Shown here: positions 60,401-64,000 of the stretch, piece after piece
How positions within the stretch are numbered: the stretch's first letter is position 1
How the letters are laid out: each line of letters begins with the position of its first letter
From: JBGTGG01 sp964398945
GTDB lineage: Bacteria > Bacteroidota > Bacteroidia > Cytophagales > Cyclobacteriaceae
Length of the DNA: 64,000 nucleotides
Reading direction: 5' to 3'
Assembly (NCBI GenBank): GCA_964398945.1
Contig: CAYNOT010000002.1
Span: 248,001-312,000 of the forward strand
Notes under the pieces: model-generated
Seen by the model: the letters and a program-made list of their open reading frames with translations, nothing else
Databases searched by the model: none
Told to the model about the DNA's origin: nothing
Made by a program: the position numbers and the translations under genes

Positions 60401-62409
60401 GTGAAGCGTGGGTGATGTCCTCGTTTACGTTTATCAACAATGGCCCCGAAGGTTGGGTGCAACGCCATTTTCCCCAATACCTTGACAACAATACAATTGG
60501 ATTAATAAAGGATCCCGAGCTGCGTGAATTGCGTTTTGTTGAATCCACAACACCGATTGACATCCACACCTATGGGGGGGCACATCCCGCCAGCAATACG
60601 GATGTGAGTGTAAAAATTGGTGGCGCAGAATTCAATCTTACACGACAGGGATTTATTTGCCGTGACAATACCATTAACTTAATTGCTTTTGATAAATCCA
60701 GTACCGTTCCTTATCCCGGCATTCCTTTTACCTGGAGAAATTCAGCAGGCCGGATTTGTGGTCGCGAACCCAATGTGATCAACAGTTTTCGTTGGAACGA
60801 ACTCGAAACAGGAAACGGTGATGATATTTTCACGTGGGTGGATAATATCCCGGAAGGAGACTCGGTGGTTTTATATTCTGTTGGTTATGCCGGGTTTCCA
60901 TCCTGGTCGGCCAACGTAATCAATAAACTTGGTGAACTCGGGATCGCATCCTCACAGATTACAACATTGGTGGATGGCGAACCAATTGTAATTTTTGGGA
61001 AGAAGGGGATTGCACCCGGTTCTGCAACCGTGTTGAAGACTTCCACGGTTCCGTTGCCATCGCAGGATTTAATTGTCAACAAAACCATCACGGGCCGTTA
61101 TACCGATGGCGTGATGAAATCCGCATTGATAGGCCCCGCGCTAAGTTGGCAGCAACTTTTAGTGGAGGCAGAAAACAATGTCTCGGATGTTCATTCTTTT
61201 GATATTGTTGGCGTTGATCTTCAGGGAAATGAAACCGTTTTACTTTCCAATATCACCAACACAACCGATCTTTTGTTTATTGATGCGGTTGCCTATCCAA
61301 CATTGCGTTTGATTTTTAAAACTGAGGATTTGGTAAACCTTAATGCTACGCAATTGAAGAAATGGTTGGTAACGTATACACCCGTGCCGGAAGGTATTTT
61401 AAGTTTTGAAGGAACAGCAACACCAATAGTGCTACAAGAAGGATCTACCTGGATTGGCAATTATGGTTTTACAAATATTTCAGGAACAGCTTTTCCGGAT
61501 TCGATCGCAGTACGGAAAGAAGTGTACAACCAATCGAACCGATCGTCCGAAAAAGTGTTAACCAATATCAAATCACCGGCACCGGGCCAAACAACCGCCT
61601 TTGCTTTTGAAGTGAATACCTTTGGTAAAAAAGGATTAAACGATATCAATGTTTTTGTGAACCCGCGGTTGGTTCCGGAGCAGTATTATGAAAACAATGT
61701 GCTGGAATTACCGGGTTACTTACATGTTTCTGCAGATACTTTTAAACCAGTTTTGGAAGTTTCGATTGATGGCCGGGTTGTTCAAAATGGTGATGTGGTT
61801 TCCCGAAATCCAAAAATGAAAATTAAGATTTGGGACCAGAACCAATATCTTTTAAAGAGCGATACGCTGGGCGTTTCAATACTTCTTCAATTTCCATGTG
61901 AAGGTGCCTGTGCATTTAAACGGGTCAACTTTTCTGATGTGAATGTGGTGTGGAGTGCGGCAACGGGCACTACCGATTTTTCTGTTTTATATACACCCAC
62001 GGATCTTGAGGATGGCATGTACACGCTTCGTGTGGAAGCTGCCGATGCAACCGGCAATGTAAGCAGTGAGGGCTTTTATGAAGTGTCATTTGTGGTGCAG
62101 TCTGAATCCTCTATTCTGTTCCTTCCTGTTTACCCCAACCCTTCAAACGATGTTTTTGTTTTTCCTATCCAGATCAATGGGGATGAGAATAGAGCAGTGG
62201 TGGAGTTGAGGATTATTTCAGTCGATGGAAAAATAATACAGACGTTGGCATCACCGAATGTTTTGCATGTGGGAAGGAATGAAATTATCTGGAATGGAAA
62301 AAATGCCAGCGGAAATTATGTTCCGGCTGGCATCTATGTTTATCAGTTAAAAATATCGGCTCCTGATGGTGATAAGGTTCACCGTGCGAAATTAGTTGTC
62401 GTTCATTGA
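57493..62409 (+). CDS. porU2: C25-family cysteine peptidase, PorU2-like T9SS sortase
   Basis: 1638 residues. Signal peptide about 1-20 (ends ANAQ). The gingipain-type C25 domain has catalytic His625 (FFGHSSSTTLDF) and Cys659 (LINGCNAGAFFGG). Long beta-sandwich regions (CARDB-like, DEDDVDELNEGNN) follow. The last 100 residues carry a FlgD-Ig/T9SS sorting domain (VYPNPSNDVFVF, NEIIWNGKNASGNYVPAGIYVYQLKI). It is longer than classical PorU (about 1100-1200), matching the larger paralogue named PorU2. PorU removes the sorting signal of T9SS cargo and attaches it to the surface; for this paralogue that role is inferred. No other T9SS gene is adjacent. Confidence 0.88.
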   Translation: MNRNPLLCFLILGMSMAANAQFGNEWINYSQEYYKISTAKDGLYKLTFTDLQNAGVSVSSLDPRNIQIFHRGIEQAIYVEGQGDGNFDPLDFIEFYGTKNDGTLDQPLYSTGNQPHSYHSLFSDSTYYFLTVGLSAGKRVAHFFENNSTNIPREVSHQDEKLMVLANQYSYGYLENSYLSSTVYDQGEGWTGTEIRQNQFQNYTIPNVINGVQAAGLPKLEVLLVGRGSMAHVAEISVGPSTGSLRSVGTVNFSAFATTSFAQDLSWSDIAADGTLVVQVKALGTGGADRLSASYIKVIYPQAYHLNGVAEKVFNVSANAGNKSYIEISNPLANQKIVDITDPNNLVYIGTTTTGTLNAVIPNTSTARKLLVTNLAGTPIIKKINFQQLVPSAYDYIIITHKDLRKPTANYSDPVLAYASYRASSEGGNYSPLVVDIDQLYHQFNYGEVSPRSVFNFMKYLAATNLPKYLFLVGRGLDVSGNYHRNPTAYPVLKDFVPPAGNPGSDMFYTAGLGGVPNVPGVPTGRIPATKPEHVAAYFDKVKEMEALPFNALWRKDLLHLSGGIEPGEPELFSQFMEEFGALAKEQYMGAEITAVAKHSTEVAVTVNVAEYVNKGLNLVTFFGHSSSTTLDFDVGFVSDPVMGYDNKGKYPMFLINGCNAGAFFGGREIFGEDWINTPNKGAVGFIAHSYFGYVSTLRAYSTTFYEVAYSDSTFMKRGIGDIQNEVAKRYFQKYGTSTSSITQVQQMMLLGDPAVKLFGADKPDYEINDSSITLESYDGKPITALADSFALKINIRNFGRAQNDSIRVRVTRTFNDNTSTTHDSIYYDIYYQQEVVFNILKDRTSGFGNNSFFVEIDPEDDVDELNEGNNTAGATLFIPLNGTMNLYPVDFGIVNEPTLNLVFQSTNLITETRTLLVEVDTVHTFDSPYKKGFSIDAATIATQPFELLSTDSLAYYWRTKLANPLPGESEAWVMSSFTFINNGPEGWVQRHFPQYLDNNTIGLIKDPELRELRFVESTTPIDIHTYGGAHPASNTDVSVKIGGAEFNLTRQGFICRDNTINLIAFDKSSTVPYPGIPFTWRNSAGRICGREPNVINSFRWNELETGNGDDIFTWVDNIPEGDSVVLYSVGYAGFPSWSANVINKLGELGIASSQITTLVDGEPIVIFGKKGIAPGSATVLKTSTVPLPSQDLIVNKTITGRYTDGVMKSALIGPALSWQQLLVEAENNVSDVHSFDIVGVDLQGNETVLLSNITNTTDLLFIDAVAYPTLRLIFKTEDLVNLNATQLKKWLVTYTPVPEGILSFEGTATPIVLQEGSTWIGNYGFTNISGTAFPDSIAVRKEVYNQSNRSSEKVLTNIKSPAPGQTTAFAFEVNTFGKKGLNDINVFVNPRLVPEQYYENNVLELPGYLHVSADTFKPVLEVSIDGRVVQNGDVVSRNPKMKIKIWDQNQYLLKSDTLGVSILLQFPCEGACAFKRVNFSDVNVVWSAATGTTDFSVLYTPTDLEDGMYTLRVEAADATGNVSSEGFYEVSFVVQSESSILFLPVYPNPSNDVFVFPIQINGDENRAVVELRIISVDGKIIQTLASPNVLHVGRNEIIWNGKNASGNYVPAGIYVYQLKISAPDGDKVHRAKLVVVH

Positions 62410-62412
62410 TGT

Positions 62413-62892
62413 TTAATGGTGATGGCCACCCGGTCCGTGCACATGGCCGTGTGCCAATTCTTCTTCGCTGGCATCACGTATACTCATCACTTCTACTGCG
62501 AAGTTTAACTCAACGCCTGCCAGGGGATGGTTTGCATCAACGGTTACTTGTTCGGGGCCAACTTCAGTCACCGTTACAACACGTGTTCCGTTATCTGAAC
62601 CTGCTTGAAATTGCATTCCGGGTTTTACATCCTGGTCACCGAAAGCTTTACGGTCAACTTTTTGGACCATCTTTTCATCGCGCTCACCGTACCCTTTTTC
62701 CGGACTAACCCTGATGTCCAGTTTATCACCTTGTTTTTTTCCTTCCAACCCTTCCTCCATTCCGGGGATCAGGTTCCCGATGCCGTGGATATAATGCAAA
62801 GGATCTTTTCCTTCACTTGAATCGATGATCTGGCCACCGTTGTCTTTTAGTGTGTAGTTAATGGCAACTACCTTGTTTTTTCTTACTTCCAT
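62413..62892 (-). CDS. SlyD-like FKBP-type peptidyl-prolyl isomerase
   Basis: 159 residues. The split FKBP with an insert-in-flap is clear: VVAINYTLKDNGGQIIDSSEG at the start, HYIHGIGNLIPGMEEGLEGKKQGDKLDI and YGERDEKMVQKV, then the chaperone insert (PGMQFQAGSDNGTRVVTVTEVGPEQVTVDANHPLAG). The His-rich tail (HGHVHGPGGHHH) suggests metal binding, as in E. coli SlyD. It is convergent with the PorU2-like gene, 3 nt between stops. Confidence 0.93.
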   Translation of the reverse strand: MEVRKNKVVAINYTLKDNGGQIIDSSEGKDPLHYIHGIGNLIPGMEEGLEGKKQGDKLDIRVSPEKGYGERDEKMVQKVDRKAFGDQDVKPGMQFQAGSDNGTRVVTVTEVGPEQVTVDANHPLAGVELNFAVEVMSIRDASEEELAHGHVHGPGGHHH

Positions 62893-62933
62893 TACGTTGT
62901 ATTTATAATTTGAATACTATTGATTTGACCGGA

Positions 62934-62962
62934 TAAAGGTAGTAATCCTGTGTTAAAATCAA
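62934..62962 (-). promoter_or_regulatory. candidate promoter of the SlyD-like gene
   Basis: Minus-strand TACCTTTA (62941-62934) differs from TAnnTTTG in the last base; TTG (62962-62960) stands 18 bp upstream. The start codon is 42 nt downstream. Confidence 0.35.
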
Positions 62963-63244
62963 CTTTGCTGTTCGATTTATTTGGCGCGCAGGGAGGATTT
63001 GAACTATGTGGTTTTGAGATGAAGATTGGTACAAGCGGACGCTTGCGCCAAGGGGAGTTGGAGCGTGGGAGGAAGTTCTATGAATGGTTTTGTTGAAGGA
63101 TGCAAATTGCATTTTCTGCAATTAATGTAGCTGAAGAATCTATTGATTGGTAGTCTATGCAAATCCTTAGCTTCTTCTTGGTAGAGAATAGAATTGCCAT
63201 CGGGATTATGTTTCTCAGTTTTGATCAACAAAAAGAGAACAGCT
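62963..63244. other. intergenic region
   Basis: About 280 bp between the SlyD promoter and the next gene. It holds a short stretch (62982-63006) resembling the T-arm and acceptor end of a tRNA on the minus strand, but no other arm; otherwise stops in all frames and no strong hairpin. Confidence 0.4.
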
Positions 63245-64000
63245 ATGCAACCCATTCTTTACCTTTCATTTGTCATTATTCCAGCCACTATTTTGACCGA
63301 AATAATTGAGCTAAAGCGAAACGATTTAAATAAAGACAGGCTCAAGGATATTTATACGAACATTTGCATTGGAATCTTTTTTATGGCAATGGGACTTTCG
63401 TTTCGTGGCCTGGTTTTGGTTTCACTTAATTCCCTGCATGAATTTTCTTTTTTTAAAGTAACGTCAACCTGGTACCATTGGATTTTGATCTTTCTCCTGT
63501 TGGATTTAATTCATTATTGCGCTCACTGTCTGGAGCATAATGTGAGGGTATTTTGGACAATTCATTCAATTCACCATTCTTCAGAACATTACAATTATTC
63601 AACTGCTATTCGTGGCCCTTTGGGAACTGCCATTTATGTAATGGTATATAGCGCGCCTCTTTGCCTGATGGGTTTTGAACCGTTGAACGTAATGTTGGTT
63701 GATCAAATCATTCTCTTATATGCCTTTTTTTTACATACTGAGAAAGTAAAAAAATTGGGTGTATTGGAATACTTTATGAGTACACCTTCGCATCACCGCG
63801 TACACCATGGCGCTAATGATGGGTATTTGGATAAAAATTTTGGGGCATGCCTGATTATTTGGGATAAACTTTTCGGAACATTTAAGTCTGAAGATGTTAA
63901 ACCGGTTTATGGTATACGGCCATCCATGAATAGCGCAAATCCTGTTTCGATTGTTACGCATGAATGGTCACGGCTTATCCATGACTTACGCAGTACAAAT
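63245..64000 (+). CDS. fatty acid hydroxylase/sterol desaturase family protein, 3' end outside window
   Basis: 252 codons from ATG 63245 remain open to the window edge. The histidine boxes of the di-iron hydroxylase superfamily are in order: HYCAH (near 90), HSIHH (near 110) and HHRVHH (near 180). Four to five membrane helices surround them. Enzymes of this group hydroxylate or desaturate lipids, such as sphingolipid or carotenoid precursors; the substrate is unknown. Confidence 0.88.
   Translation, partial: MQPILYLSFVIIPATILTEIIELKRNDLNKDRLKDIYTNICIGIFFMAMGLSFRGLVLVSLNSLHEFSFFKVTSTWYHWILIFLLLDLIHYCAHCLEHNVRVFWTIHSIHHSSEHYNYSTAIRGPLGTAIYVMVYSAPLCLMGFEPLNVMLVDQIILLYAFFLHTEKVKKLGVLEYFMSTPSHHRVHHGANDGYLDKNFGACLIIWDKLFGTFKSEDVKPVYGIRPSMNSANPVSIVTHEWSRLIHDLRSTN

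Noticed and set aside
62982..63006. tRNA-like 3' end (T-arm and acceptor strand) on the minus strand
   Set aside because: The 5' side of the T-stem does not pair and no anticodon or D arm is found; at most a decayed fragment.
1..64000. CRISPR arrays, rRNA operon, IS elements, phage structural genes
   Set aside because: No regularly spaced short repeats, no rRNA-like sequence and no transposase or integrase motif were found on either strand.

Overview
The window looks like the chromosome of a Bacteroidota bacterium, most likely order Cytophagales. Evidence: a complete Bacteroidota-style division and cell wall (dcw) cluster; a huge C25 peptidase with a type IX secretion sorting domain; many secreted beta-barrels and lipoproteins; weak Shine-Dalgarno sequences; and several promoters of the Bacteroidota TAnnTTTG type. 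No rRNA, complete tRNA, CRISPR array or recognisable IS transposase was seen.

Layout. 1-1100: 3' end of a probable rpsB, an intergenic terminator, and tsf. 1.1-5.0 kb: accessory stretch with a secreted protein between attC-like inverted repeats, a tiny membrane protein, a discoidin-domain protein lacking a signal peptide, and a small barrel. 5.2-8.5 kb: MATE exporter, small coiled-coil protein, conserved hypothetical, 40-residue lipoprotein, cmk. 8.7-13.3 kb: nqrABCDE, closed by a terminator without nqrF. 13.4-15.4 kb: DUF502 protein, then a decayed toxin-antitoxin patch (Doc stub, internally deleted AbiEii) with three copies of one gene tail. 15.5-17.9 kb: mnmA and a class III CoA-transferase. 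18.0-33.75 kb: mraZ-rsmH-ftsL-ftsI-murE-[four-helix-bundle insertion]-mraY-murD-ftsW-murG-murC-ftsQ-ftsA-ftsZ, headed by three MraZ boxes at exact 10-bp spacing.

33.9-36.3 kb: an 1183-bp tandem duplication, each unit carrying a CHASE2-like membrane protein and a structured non-coding tail. 36.3-44.5 kb: envelope genes (coiled-coil/barrel protein, KASIII-like enzyme, GH43-like lipoprotein, flavin reductase, NfeD protease, LysM/DPBB protein). 44.6-50.0 kb: a phenylacetyl-CoA epoxidase locus (paaA, fused double paaB, paaC, paaD) with an upstream TetR regulator, interleaved small genes, an opposite-strand ORF between paaA and paaB, and no paaE. 50.2-53.0 kb: a membrane protein and an ECF sigma / membrane-anchored protein / outer-membrane protein operon. 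53.4-56.2 kb: PspC-domain sensor with a PadR regulator and three AGTACT boxes. 56.4-57.2 kb: two small AT-rich genes, one possibly broken. 57.5-64.0 kb: PorU2-like peptidase, SlyD-like FKBP, and a fatty-acid-hydroxylase-superfamily gene running off the end.

The dcw genes overlap or abut almost throughout and probably form one transcript for lipid II synthesis and the divisome, interrupted only by the four-helix-bundle insertion. The nqr genes form a second tight operon (sodium-pumping NADH dehydrogenase). The paa genes hydroxylate phenylacetyl-CoA under likely TetR control. The most unusual items are the CHASE2-like tandem duplication, the cassette-like region at 1.2-2.8 kb, the toxin graveyard at 14.0-15.1 kb, and the insertion inside the dcw operon.
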